From the NCBI GenBank assembly GCA_030536295.1, contig JAUNQH010000011.1, forward strand, positions 1 to 47,937: a stretch of 47,937 nt of DNA, written 5' to 3'. Positions 9,010 to 15,716 of the stretch are shown piece after piece. How positions within the stretch are numbered: position 1 is the first letter of the stretch; each line of letters begins with the position of its first letter. The position numbers and the translations under genes are program-made. The notes beneath the pieces are model-generated. The model had not been told where the DNA came from. It did no database searches and was given only the letters and a program-made list of their open reading frames with translations. Origin of the DNA: Clostridia bacterium (GTDB taxonomy: Bacteria; Bacillota; Clostridia; Christensenellales; Aristaeellaceae).

Positions 9010-9815
9010 TGAAAACAGCCTCCAGAATCCTGACAGCCTTTATCTTCATTTTCCTTTTCGCGCCGATCGCGATCCTGATCCTCTTCTCATTCAACGAAGC
9101 GAAGAGCCTCTCCGTTTTCTCTGAATTCTCTTTCAAGTGGTACCGTGAGCTGTTCAGGGATGAGGCCACGCTGACCAGTGTCAAGAACACACTGATCCTC
9201 GCGTCGCTGTCCATGGTCATCTCCACAGTGATGGGCACGGCCGCCTCTGTCGGCATCTGCCGTCTGCGTTCAAAATGGTACCGTCGGATGATGGACACGG
9301 TCACCAATATTCCCATGACGAACCCTGATATCATCACCGGTATCTCGCTGATGCTGATGTTCGTATTCGCCGGCCGGCTGCTGGGCACCACCACGAGCCT
9401 GAGCTTCGGCACCATGCTGATCGCGCACATCACATTCTGCCTTCCCTATGTGATCCTGCAGGTGCTTCCGAAGCTGCAGCAGATGGATCAGTCTCTTCCG
9501 GAGGCCGCGCAGGATCTCGGCTGCACGCCGCTGCGCGCGTTCTTCAAGGTCACGGTGCCGGAGATCTCCCCCGGCATCATCACAGGCGCGATCATGGCCT
9601 TCACCATGAGCCTTGATGATTTCGTCATCAGCTATTTCACGGCCGGCAACGGATTCCAGACCCTGCCGATCCGGATCTACAACATGACGAAAAAGACCGT
9701 GACCCCCAAGATGTACGCTCTGGCAACCATTATTTTCTTTGTGATCCTGGCATTGCTCCTGATCAGCAATTTCACCGGCGGCGATAAGAAAAACGCTGCC
9801 CCGGTAAAAGGCTGA
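9009..9815 (+). CDS. potC: Spermidine/putrescine ABC transporter permease PotC
   Basis: 268 residues. PotC is the second membrane subunit of the polyamine importer and has about six transmembrane helices. The N-terminus 'ILTAFIFIFLFAPIAILILFSFN' and the EAA loop 'PEAAQDLGCTPLRAFFKVTVPEISPG' are typical. 'MAFTMSLDDFVISYF' near the C-terminal third is a conserved PotC/PotI stretch. The ATG at 9009 shares its first base with the potB stop, so it should be translated by reinitiation. A 44-bp gap with its own ribosome site separates it from potD. Confidence 0.94.
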   Translation: MKTASRILTAFIFIFLFAPIAILILFSFNEAKSLSVFSEFSFKWYRELFRDEATLTSVKNTLILASLSMVISTVMGTAASVGICRLRSKWYRRMMDTVTNIPMTNPDIITGISLMLMFVFAGRLLGTTTSLSFGTMLIAHITFCLPYVILQVLPKLQQMDQSLPEAAQDLGCTPLRAFFKVTVPEISPGIITGAIMAFTMSLDDFVISYFTAGNGFQTLPIRIYNMTKKTVTPKMYALATIIFFVILALLLISNFTGGDKKNAAPVKG

Positions 9816-9859
9816 ACAGGAAGGATGCCGGCAAATACATAATACGGAGGTAAAGGGAT

Positions 9860-10969
9860 ATGAACAAGAAGATCGCACTGGTACTGGCTCTGGTTGTTGT
9901 TTTCACGATGATGCTGGGATGCGGCGAAGCTGCCGGCAAAAAGACGCTGAATGTCTACAACTGGGGCGAATACATTTCCGACGGCAGTGAAGATTCCTAT
10001 GACACGATCAAGGAATTTGAAAAATGGTACAACGAGACCCACGAGGACACCGTTCATGTCAACTATGACACGTTTGCCAGCAATGAAGACATGTACGCGA
10101 AGTTGTCCGCGGGCGCGGTCAGCTACGATGTGATCATCCCCTCCGACTATATGATCGCGCGCATGAGAAACGAAAACATGCTCCTGCCGCTTGATTTTCA
10201 GAATATCCCGAACTATGAATACATTGATGACAACTTCCGCGGTCTGTATTATGATCCGGATGATCAGTACACAGTGCCCTATGCCTACGGCATCGTCGGC
10301 ATCATCTACAACGCGAATGAGGTGGATGAAGCGGACGCGGACGGCTGGAACCTGATGTGGAACGAGAAATACAGGGATCGCATCCTGCAGTTCAACAACT
10401 CACGCGACGCGTTCGGTACCGCCATCTACAAGCTGAATCTGGATGTCAACTCGACGGACAAGGCCGTCTGGGATGCCGCTTATGAAGAGCTTGAGGCTCA
10501 GCGTTCCCTGCGCTACGGTCTGGTCATGGACGAGATCTACAACATGATGGAATCCGGTGAAGCCGCCATCGGCGCGTATTACGCCGGCGACTATTTCACC
10601 ATGCTGGACGCCCAGGCGGACGACGTGGATCTCCGGTTCTATTATCCCGAACCCACCAACTATTATGTGGACGCCATGTGCATCCCCACCTGCTGCGCGG
10701 ATAAGGAGCTCGCCGAGACCTTCATCGATTTCATGCTGAGCCATGACGCGGCGATCGCGAACGCGGAATATACCTGGTACGCTTCTCCGAACCGGATCGT
10801 TTACACCGATGAAGAGTATCTGGAAGAAATGGGCGAAGAAGCCATCGCGGTCCTCTATCCCGAAATGGAAGACTTCAGCGCGCTGTACAACGTTTACGCG
10901 TACCGCAATCTGGACCAGGAGACTCTGGATTACATCAACACCCTGTGGGAGAATGTCAAGATCAACTGA
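9860..10969 (+). CDS. potD: Spermidine/putrescine-binding lipoprotein PotD
   Basis: 369 residues. This is the extracellular substrate-binding subunit of the importer. The N-terminus is a lipoprotein signal ('MNKKIALVLALVVVFTMMLGCG') with lipobox M-L-G-C, so it should be lipid-anchored on the outside of a monoderm membrane. The mature start 'LNVYNWGEYI' and the 'YDVIIPSDYMI' block are hallmarks of the PotD/PotF family. 'VPYAYGIVGIIYN' and a C-terminal 'IDFMLSHDAA' are also typical. It has its own GGAGG site and ends the operon before a strong terminator at 10984-11019. Which polyamine is bound cannot be read from the sequence. Confidence 0.94.
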   Translation: MNKKIALVLALVVVFTMMLGCGEAAGKKTLNVYNWGEYISDGSEDSYDTIKEFEKWYNETHEDTVHVNYDTFASNEDMYAKLSAGAVSYDVIIPSDYMIARMRNENMLLPLDFQNIPNYEYIDDNFRGLYYDPDDQYTVPYAYGIVGIIYNANEVDEADADGWNLMWNEKYRDRILQFNNSRDAFGTAIYKLNLDVNSTDKAVWDAAYEELEAQRSLRYGLVMDEIYNMMESGEAAIGAYYAGDYFTMLDAQADDVDLRFYYPEPTNYYVDAMCIPTCCADKELAETFIDFMLSHDAAIANAEYTWYASPNRIVYTDEEYLEEMGEEAIAVLYPEMEDFSALYNVYAYRNLDQETLDYINTLWENVKIN

Positions 10970-10983
10970 TCCCGGGCAGCCGC

Positions 10984-11019
10984 AAAGGAACGGAAACGCA
11001 AGGATTTCCGTTCCTTTTT
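10984..11019 (+). terminator. Strong intrinsic terminator of potABCD
   Basis: A perfect 13-bp stem (10984-10996 with 11005-11017), an 8-nt loop and a run of five Ts (11015-11019) follow 15 bp after the potD stop. Confidence 0.92.
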
Positions 11020-11050
11020 ACTGTTTGTTTTCAGAAAAACAAAAAAACAC

Positions 11051-11079
11051 TTGCTTTTCCCCGAATACCATGGTATAAT
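11051..11079 (+). promoter_or_regulatory. Promoter of tRNA-Val
   Basis: TTGCTT (11051-11056), a 17-bp spacer and an exact TATAAT (11074-11079), 21 bp before the first base of the mature tRNA. Confidence 0.75.
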
Positions 11080-11099
11080 CTCATCCGTTGACCACGTAT

Positions 11100-11173
11100 G
11101 GGATTATAGCTCAGCTGGTTAGAGCACCACGTTGACATCGTGGGGGTCATAGGTTCGAGTCCTACTAATCCCA
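11100..11173 (+). tRNA. tRNA-Val (anticodon GAC)
   Basis: A full cloverleaf can be drawn. The acceptor stem is GGGATTA/TAATCCC and the D-arm contains AGCTCAGCTGGTTAGAGC. The anticodon stem is CCACG/CGTGG around the loop TTGACAT (anticodon GAC, reading GUC/GUU valine codons). The T-arm has GGTTCGAGTCC and the discriminator base is A. The CCA end is not encoded (the genome has CAT after the discriminator). Its last 26 bases are repeated about 230 bp downstream. Confidence 0.95.
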
Positions 11174-11433
11174 CATAAGAAAACAGGCCGTGTAACACAC
11201 GGTCTGTTTTCTTATATCTGTGGTTTGTTGGGTTCAAACCCATGATCAACACGATCGTGGGGGCAAACGAGGGAAGCGACTCCCCAGTGGGGAGTGCCGA
11301 AGGCAAGCGCCCCGAGTTTGTTAGCGCGAAACAAGCGCGGGCACCGCTCCAAGGTGCCTGCGCGACGATTGAGCGAACGGACATAGGTTCGAGTCCTACT
11401 AATCCCACATAAGAAAACAGGCCGTGTAACACA
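11148..11433 (+). repeat. 52-bp perfect direct repeat of the tRNA-Val 3' end (att-like)
   Basis: Bases 11148-11199 (T-arm, acceptor end and half of the terminator) recur without a mismatch at 11382-11433. Duplicated tRNA 3' ends are the usual trace left by tyrosine-recombinase elements. The 182 bp between the copies hold no gene. They hold two clear hairpins (ACTCCCC/GGGGAGT at 11279-11295 and an 11-bp stem at 11335-11363) and a T-arm-like GGGTTCAAACCC. The short protein that can be read on the opposite strand is an artefact of the tRNA sequence. Confidence 0.75.
11175..11215 (+). terminator. Terminator of tRNA-Val
   Basis: A 19-bp stem (11175-11193 with 11197-11215, one G-T wobble) with a 3-nt loop. 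The 3' arm carries the T-rich run GTTTTCTTAT. The left arm is part of the 52-bp repeat found again at 11382-11433, where the right arm is missing. Confidence 0.8.
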
Positions 11434-11520
11434 TTGATCCGCCCTTATGTGAAAATGATATGGTTCCCGGGTTTTCTTATGTCTGAAACAAGCGTCGAAA
11501 ACATGCCTTTTTTTCGAAAA

Positions 11521-11592
11521 TGTCTACCATTTGTCTACCAAATGCGGGCAAAAAGTGAAATTTCTACCGGGATGTCTACCACCATGGCTACC
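11521..11592 (+). repeat. Cluster of TGTCTACC repeats (possible recombinase arm sites)
   Basis: TGTCTACC occurs at 11521, 11532 and 11573, with one-base variants TTTCTACC at 11561 and TGGCTACC at 11585. Start-to-start distances are 11, 29, 12 and 12 bp, close to one helical turn for most. All are in the same orientation, 90-160 bp past the second tRNA fragment. The array lies in a 281-bp stretch (11434-11714) without a gene. No integrase gene is present in the window. Confidence 0.5.
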
Positions 11593-11651
11593 ACTTTTCC
11601 TGACTTGTACATTGATGCTATGCTGATGAATAATGTTTGCTATTTGTGCTC

Positions 11652-11696
11652 TTTACATGCGCTCTGAAAGAGTATATAATTTACCCGAAAGTAAAT
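11652..11696 (+). promoter_or_regulatory. Promoter and inverted-repeat operator of the ATPase gene
   Basis: TTTACA (11652-11657), a 17-bp spacer and TATAAT (11675-11680). Overlapping the -10 end and the expected start is an inverted repeat ATTTAC (11679-11684) / GTAAAT (11691-11696). GTAAAT occurs once more at 11706-11711 inside the ribosome-site region. This suggests repressor control, with an unknown repressor. Confidence 0.55.
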
Positions 11697-11714
11697 AACT
11701 GAGGAGTAAATAAT

Positions 11715-13133
11715 ATGAGTACAACGCGATTTGTTGGCCGAACCCGTGAACTTCAGGAGCTTGAGAATCGCTTTGCCAGCGGCAGAAAGGAATTTGGTGT
11801 CATTTATGGACGCAGGCGAATCGGCAAGTCAGAGCTGATCAGGCATTTTCTGATGTCGAAAAAGTCACTGATGTTTCAGGCCAAGAAGGATAACGCCTAC
11901 GGCAATCTGCGTTCGTTCTCCTATGAACTGAACAAGCAGCTCGGTCAACCGAAGGGCTTTGTGTACAGCAGTTGGGAAGAGGCACTCGACGCAGTGACTG
12001 AATACGCCGGTGAGGAACGTTTTGTACTGGCGATCGACGAATATCCTTACATCGTTGAACAGGATGGCAGCTTCCCCTCAGTAATGCAGGAATTCATCGA
12101 CAGGTCCGGAGAAAATCTGTTCCTGCTGATTTCGGGCAGCGATGTGTCCATGCTGAAAAATGAGATCAAGGATCATGCTTCGCCACTGTATAAGCGCAGA
12201 ACCTTTGAAATGTCGATCCGGCAGCTGCCTTTCCGGGAAGCACTGGGCTTTTTGGAAGGATATGAAAACGAGGTGAAGTGTGATTATCTGGCACTGATGT
12301 CCACTTTTCCCTATTATCTGGCAGCAATCGACGGCAGCAAGTCTTTTGATGAAAACATCAGGAACCTCATGTTCAATCAGTATGGCACCTTTTTTACGCT
12401 GCCGGATCAGCTTCTGTCCAACGCGACAAAAGTGCAGGATGTATATAACGCCATTCTGATGGCCATCGCGCACCGCAGACATACGAATAAAGAGATCGCT
12501 GATTACATCCATGAAGAAGAAGCCAAAGTGGCCAAGTATATGGTGACACTTCTGGAAAGCGAACTGGTGATCAAGAACATGACTTTTATGGGCAATAAGA
12601 AAACACTGTATTATGAAATCGGTGACCCGCTGCTGAAGTTGTGGTATAGGTTTATCTTTGACAATCAGGAACGCATCCGTACAAATGGCGATAAAGTGTA
12701 CGAAAGCATGAAAAACGAAATCAAAACGTTTATTTGTCACGGATTTGAGGAAGTATGCCGGTTGTACATCGATCAAATGAATATGGACTGTGAACTTCCG
12801 GAGGTGTTTGAAAAGCCGCGGGTTTATCGCGTTGAGAAGTCCGTGCTCGGACGTTCTGTGGAACTGGACGGGCTTTCGCTGGCTAACGGTATTTTGCTGG
12901 TGATGGAATGCAAATACCGCCAGACACCGTTTACGAAAAGAATGCTGGAACATTTGGTGGAGAGCGCGTCCGTTTTCCCGGACAAGTATCGTCGGGAGTA
13001 CTATCTGTTCTCCAAAAACGGATTTGAATCGGGGCTGCAGACGGACACGGAACAGAACATGCATTGTTTCGACTTGAAGCGGATGTTTGAAGAGGAGCCA
13101 ATGACTGTTTCTGATCGTTCTTTCATTGAATGA
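11715..13133 (+). CDS. AAA ATPase with C-terminal DUF234/PD-(D/E)XK-like domain
   Basis: 472 residues. The N-terminal half belongs to the 'archaeal ATPase' STAND-like family: 'FVGRTRELQ.L', Walker A 'GRRRIGKSE' (32-40) and Walker B 'FVLAIDEYPYI' (103-113). Residues about 240-320 look like a winged-helix region. The C-terminal part matches DUF234 and contains a nuclease-like triad pattern, D385 followed by E398-C-K400 ('LLVMECKYRQ'). Proteins of this family are frequent in Clostridia, Bacteroidetes and archaea, but their role is unknown; defence or mobile-element functions have been suggested. The coding sequence is visibly AT-richer than its neighbours. It sits behind a tRNA with a duplicated 3' end, which fits horizontal acquisition. 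The start follows GAGGAG at 11701-11706. Confidence 0.85.
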   Translation: MSTTRFVGRTRELQELENRFASGRKEFGVIYGRRRIGKSELIRHFLMSKKSLMFQAKKDNAYGNLRSFSYELNKQLGQPKGFVYSSWEEALDAVTEYAGEERFVLAIDEYPYIVEQDGSFPSVMQEFIDRSGENLFLLISGSDVSMLKNEIKDHASPLYKRRTFEMSIRQLPFREALGFLEGYENEVKCDYLALMSTFPYYLAAIDGSKSFDENIRNLMFNQYGTFFTLPDQLLSNATKVQDVYNAILMAIAHRRHTNKEIADYIHEEEAKVAKYMVTLLESELVIKNMTFMGNKKTLYYEIGDPLLKLWYRFIFDNQERIRTNGDKVYESMKNEIKTFICHGFEEVCRLYIDQMNMDCELPEVFEKPRVYRVEKSVLGRSVELDGLSLANGILLVMECKYRQTPFTKRMLEHLVESASVFPDKYRREYYLFSKNGFESGLQTDTEQNMHCFDLKRMFEEEPMTVSDRSFIE

Positions 13134-13202
13134 CGTGCTCCGGCCACAGCCGGGGACACAGATCGAACAATGTATGACGCACAGGTCCTGCTGAGCCCAC
13201 AT

Positions 13203-13235
13203 AAAAATGGATCGCATACAGTGCGGTCCATTTTT
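13203..13235 (+). terminator. Terminator after the ATPase gene
   Basis: A 14-bp stem (13203-13216 with 13222-13235, one wobble), a 5-nt loop and five Ts. The bases before it (CCCACATAA) match those in front of the tRNA-Val terminator, so this may also be a copied tRNA tail. The rest of the gap 13134-13345 holds a T-arm-like stretch at about 13249-13268 and nothing else recognisable. Confidence 0.75.
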
Positions 13236-13345
13236 CATGTTTTGACTTACGCGGTTCGAACCTGTGAGCCCCGTTATTACATGGCGGAGTGAGTTATGCA
13301 AAACACCATTCGTCCCCTGCCCCGCGGTATGACCGTATCCGTTTA

Positions 13346-14038
13346 TCACCGGCAGTCCGGCAGAAGCTTTGCATACTCATTGCAAAGTGGAACGGTGATC
13401 TCTATGTCTTCCTCCACCGGAATAAAGCGGCTGCGGTCGACTTCAAAATAGTTATCCGTCCTATCATCATTGATCGAGGATACCTCACCCACGATCAGAT
13501 CCCCGGAGCCGTCTTTGGATCTGAACAGATGATAAAGCCCCGGATAGATCGTCATTGAATTTCCGTGGGTGATCTCCACTTCCGTTCCCGCTGGCACCGT
13601 GCGCTCCAGACCGTCTGTCAGGATACGCACATCTCCCGTCCGGTCCACGGTTCCGTCCGGCAGCGAATTCCAGACCTGTATAACCAGGATCCCGCCGCCG
13701 CGGTTGATGACATCCTCTGTTTTGACCTTGTGAAAATGGTTGGGCAGGATCTGACCTTCCCGCATCAGGATCAGCTTTTCCGCGTAAGGGCAGCCGGCTT
13801 CACCGCCCGGCAGACCGTTGCGGATGGTAAAAAGAACCGCGCCCATTTCATCAAACCGGTCATGGCCGAAGGTGGTCACATCCCAGCCGCGCATGGTCCG
13901 GATCACGGTCTCAGCCTCCGCCGCCCGTTCCTGCCACTCCTGAAGCGTCCAGAAAGCAAAACACGGAAGGAACAGACCCTGACCGGCTATTTTCTTTTTT
14001 GCCCAGGCAATGGCATTTTCAATCTCAGACCGTTTCAT
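13346..14038 (-). CDS. D-lyxose ketol-isomerase family protein
   Basis: 230 residues, cupin fold. The family (D-lyxose/D-mannose isomerases, including B. subtilis YdaE) interconverts D-lyxose and D-xylulose or D-mannose and D-fructose using a divalent metal. The expected ligands are visible: two His and one Glu in 'LPNHFHKVKTEDVINRGGG', and a later His in 'YPGLYHLFRSKDG'. I start at the ATG at 14038 ('MKRSEIENAI'), which has a GGGGG ribosome site 8 nt upstream; the longer frame to 14077 adds 13 residues without one. The genes on either side are not obviously related, although a glycosidase and an esterase follow on the same strand region. The physiological sugar is unknown. Confidence 0.85.
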   Translation of the reverse strand: MKRSEIENAIAWAKKKIAGQGLFLPCFAFWTLQEWQERAAEAETVIRTMRGWDVTTFGHDRFDEMGAVLFTIRNGLPGGEAGCPYAEKLILMREGQILPNHFHKVKTEDVINRGGGILVIQVWNSLPDGTVDRTGDVRILTDGLERTVPAGTEVEITHGNSMTIYPGLYHLFRSKDGSGDLIVGEVSSINDDRTDNYFEVDRSRFIPVEEDIEITVPLCNEYAKLLPDCR

Positions 14039-14163
14039 AAAGGAAGCCCCCTTTTCAGTTTTCCCTTTTTCGTACATGATAGAATCGGGAGCACGGGTGT
14101 TTCATATTCTGTTCCTTGACTTCCGCGGGCGATCCCCTGATCTGTCAAGGAAAAGCAACCGGT

Positions 14164-14823
14164 TCATTCCGCCTGCAGCGCGGCGATCCTCCGGATCAGC
14201 TCCGGCTTCGCCATCTCAACGTTGCCTTCAAACTCATTGTATTCCGGATATCCCAGTATGAGGATATTCATCACCTGAATGCCGCAGTCATCCATGCTGC
14301 GTTCCTCCCCGTTCTCCTTCAGCAGAAACAGATTGGCGTTCCCTGTTTCATCCATGACCGCGGCAAGCACCGGATTCAGCACTTCCGTCACCATCACATA
14401 CAGGTTTCCGTTTTCGCTGCCTTTGCTGTCCAGCCAGTTTTTCAACGAAACACGGGGCGTATCGCCGATGCTGAATGTCAGCAGCTCGGCGTTCTTCATT
14501 TCAACGCTGTTCTCAAACATATTGTATTCCGGATTGCGCACGGTGATCCTGTCCCCCGCCTGAAATCCGTTTTCCCCGAAGCCGAAGAAGTTCCCGTACA
14601 TATTCAGACCGAAGATATTCACCGATCCGGTCTCATCACCGGCGACGGCCAGCACCGGATTCAGCACTTCCAGCACTTCCATCTCCAGAATACAGTCTCC
14701 CGCTGTTCCTTTGGCGTCGAGCCATTCCTTCACGGTGATCTGCCGCATCCCATCCTCAGCCTGCGCGCACAAACCGGTCATGCACAGCATCAGCGCGAAC
14801 AATATCAAAACCGATCGTTTCAC
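14164..14823 (-). CDS. Secreted protein with two tandem OB-like repeats
   Basis: 219 residues. A signal peptide 'MKRSVLILFALMLCMTGLCAQAE' predicts export. The mature part is an internal duplication. Repeat 1 (about 28-115) begins 'ITVKEWLDAKG' and ends 'YNMFENSVEMKNAELL'. Repeat 2 (about 122-212) begins 'VSLKNWLDSKG' and ends 'YNEFEGNVEMAKPELI'. Both contain 'EVLNPVLA...DETG..N'. The strand pattern resembles the OB-fold-like domains found in many secreted Firmicutes proteins, but I cannot name a family with certainty. No catalytic residues are apparent. It has its own ribosome site (GAGGAAA) and no operon partner. Confidence 0.75.
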   Translation of the reverse strand: MKRSVLILFALMLCMTGLCAQAEDGMRQITVKEWLDAKGTAGDCILEMEVLEVLNPVLAVAGDETGSVNIFGLNMYGNFFGFGENGFQAGDRITVRNPEYNMFENSVEMKNAELLTFSIGDTPRVSLKNWLDSKGSENGNLYVMVTEVLNPVLAAVMDETGNANLFLLKENGEERSMDDCGIQVMNILILGYPEYNEFEGNVEMAKPELIRRIAALQAE

Positions 14824-14929
14824 AACATTTCCTCCTCTGTCTTCTTTTCTGCCACGATCATAAACGAAAGAACCGTTTTTGTAAAGACGGCCATTCCGGA
14901 TGCGCGCCTGCGTTTATCCGCCGGCGCGG

Positions 14930-15601
14930 TCAGTTCACCGTTCCGCCGTGAAAGCAGCATTCATATACTTTTTCATCACCGCAATATATTTCCTCAGCAC
15001 CCTGAAACCAGGTGAGATCCCCGGTCACACTGCATTTGTATGTATACTCTCCCGCCTGATAGTATTCCGGACCCCTGTACGGCATCTTTCTGTTCGCGTG
15101 CCTGAGCGCCTCCTTCAGGAAATCGCCGCTGAACCGCTGCCCCAGGACCCGGCCCATATAGTTCATGGCGTAACAGGCTTTGCCTTCATGCCATATCGCT
15201 TCCTCGCCGGCAAACTTTTCGCCGCCGACATAGGTATCATGATACGCGTACGCGCCGCGGCTGTATGAAAAATCATGTGAATCAAACCGCGTGGAACCTG
15301 TCCCGTTCATATACGCGGCATAGGTATTCACATTGGCCTCCAGCCGGAACGCGATCAGTTTCTCCAGATCAGGGTCGTCCGGATCCGTGCATTTCACGGC
15401 ACATTCCTGATCCTTTACCAGATAATCCACCGTCACATCAAAAAGCCTGCTGATCTGAATCAGATTGCCGATATCCGGATACACCTGCCCGGATTCCCAT
15501 TTGGCGACCGCCTGTCTGGAAACATTCAGGATCTCAGCCAGTCTTTCCTGCGTCATCCCTCTGTTTTTACGGATCAGCTGCAGTTTATCGGAAAAGATCA
15601 T
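14930..15601 (-). CDS. XRE-family regulator with DUF5680-type C-terminal domain
   Basis: 223 residues. The N-terminal helix-turn-helix (about 5-60) is a classic Cro/CI type: 'LQLIRKNRGMTQERLAEIL' then 'VSRQAVAKWESGQVYPDI'. The remaining 150 residues ('LIAFRLEANVNTYAAYMNG...', 'SHDFSYSRGAYAYHDTYVGGEKFAGEEAIW', 'MNYMGRVL') match the DUF5680 domain that accompanies such regulators in Clostridia and may sense a small ligand. The ATG at 15601 is preceded at 7 nt by GAGGTG; a GTG two codons earlier lies too close to that site. The targets are unknown; the divergent-free neighbourhood gives no clue beyond proximity to the GH2 gene upstream. Confidence 0.87.
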   Translation of the reverse strand: MIFSDKLQLIRKNRGMTQERLAEILNVSRQAVAKWESGQVYPDIGNLIQISRLFDVTVDYLVKDQECAVKCTDPDDPDLEKLIAFRLEANVNTYAAYMNGTGSTRFDSHDFSYSRGAYAYHDTYVGGEKFAGEEAIWHEGKACYAMNYMGRVLGQRFSGDFLKEALRHANRKMPYRGPEYYQAGEYTYKCSVTGDLTWFQGAEEIYCGDEKVYECCFHGGTVN

Positions 15602-15716
15602 CTTCACTCACCTCAGCTTTCATCTTACACTGCCGGTCCGGCATATGCCGTATACCGGCGGTTGCTTTTTGGCGGTTCTTCTTATACAAAACCGTTCAGG
15701 CTCCGTCATCCTGGTA

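Noticed and set aside
11031..11432. 133-residue open frame on the minus strand containing two 'YVGLVGLEPM' stretches
   Set aside because: It is the reverse translation of tRNA-Val and of its duplicated 3' end; such proteins are well-known annotation artefacts.
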